Assembly (NCBI RefSeq): GCF_010015445.1
Contig: NC_053114.1
Location: forward strand, 33,249,025 to 33,313,024
Direction: 5' to 3'
Source: Perca fluviatilis
Lineage: Eukaryota > Chordata > Actinopteri > Perciformes > Percidae
Length of the DNA: 64,000 nt
How positions within the stretch are numbered: position 1 is the stretch's first letter; every line of letters starts with the position of its first letter. The notes below the pieces were generated by a model. That model ran no database searches, was not told where the DNA came from, and saw nothing but the letters and a program-made list of their open reading frames with translations. The translations under genes were made by a program, and so were the position numbers. Below, one piece after another: positions 63,606 through 64,000 of the stretch.

Positions 63606-64000
63606 CTTCTACTATATTATTTGTTCACCTTTCCTTTATCATTTGTCTCAATTGTATAATTGCTTTCTCTTCTGTCCAATGCCCCTCCTCTTTTTTCTCC
63701 AAAAACCTTCCTTACCAGTTACAGCGTTAAAGCAGTGGTGAGCACTCAGAGTACGGTTGTCTCTATAACTCTTATGGGTTTCCTTCTCAGGGCCATTTCT
63801 TCACCATGCTATCTCTATAATGGAGCCCCCGGGAGCCTGAGCCAGTAACTAAACGAGAAAGGATTTACACAACTGAGCACTGATGGTGAACGCAGTCCCA
63901 GCATCGCTGAGACCAAGGGCAATAAGATGGCAGCCTGCTGACAGTGAACATCTTCTTAAGAAGATCGCTGTCTTTCCGTCTTGCACCTAAGGGGGTTTTA

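Overview
This is a window from a bony-fish nuclear genome, probably a spiny-rayed teleost. The evidence is vertebrate split genes with GT-AG introns, long (CA)n, (TA)n and (GT)n microsatellites, tRNA-derived SINEs, and many short non-autonomous DNA transposons. There is no sign of operons, prokaryotic genes or viral genes.

Layout. (1) 434-561, minus strand: the first coding exon of alpk3 (alpha-protein kinase 3). A candidate muscle-type promoter with a MEF2 site lies at 989-998, and the rest of the gene is to the left of the window. (2) 1.0-6.06 kb: intergenic sequence and probably the 3' UTR of the next gene. (3) 6057-11437, minus strand: a complete ten-coding-exon (6-4) photolyase gene (cry5), 527 codons plus stop, with all splice phases consistent. 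Its probable promoter and 5' UTR exon lie near 13.43-13.60 kb, and its introns hold a SINE and two MITEs. A 1.55 kb foldback hAT-type element with perfect 8-bp target duplications sits 35-40 bases upstream of its start exon. (4) 13.88-14.33 kb: three identical tRNA-His(GTG) genes in 187-bp tandem units. (5) 16557-16658, plus strand: the first coding exon of frmd5 (FERM domain protein). From 16659 to the right edge everything appears to be intron 1 of frmd5, at least 47 kb. No further frmd5 exon was recognised.

The long intron contains a decayed fish-type C2H2 zinc-finger pseudogene (about 47.31-48.25 kb, minus strand), SINEs, and many MITEs of two kinds. One kind is hAT-like: 8-bp target duplications, mostly TAGRG-type ends, and CGATA-rich subterminal regions. 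The other kind is flanked by TTAA (piggyBac-like). One nested insertion is proven by an empty-site copy elsewhere in the window. Some elements carry perfect hairpins.

The three protein genes have no obvious shared pathway: a striated-muscle pseudokinase, a light-dependent DNA repair enzyme and a membrane-cytoskeleton adaptor. cry5 and frmd5 are divergently transcribed, with the tRNA array between their promoters. I found no convincing previously undescribed gene system. The notable signals are structural: transposon architecture, hairpins and promoter-proximal insertions.
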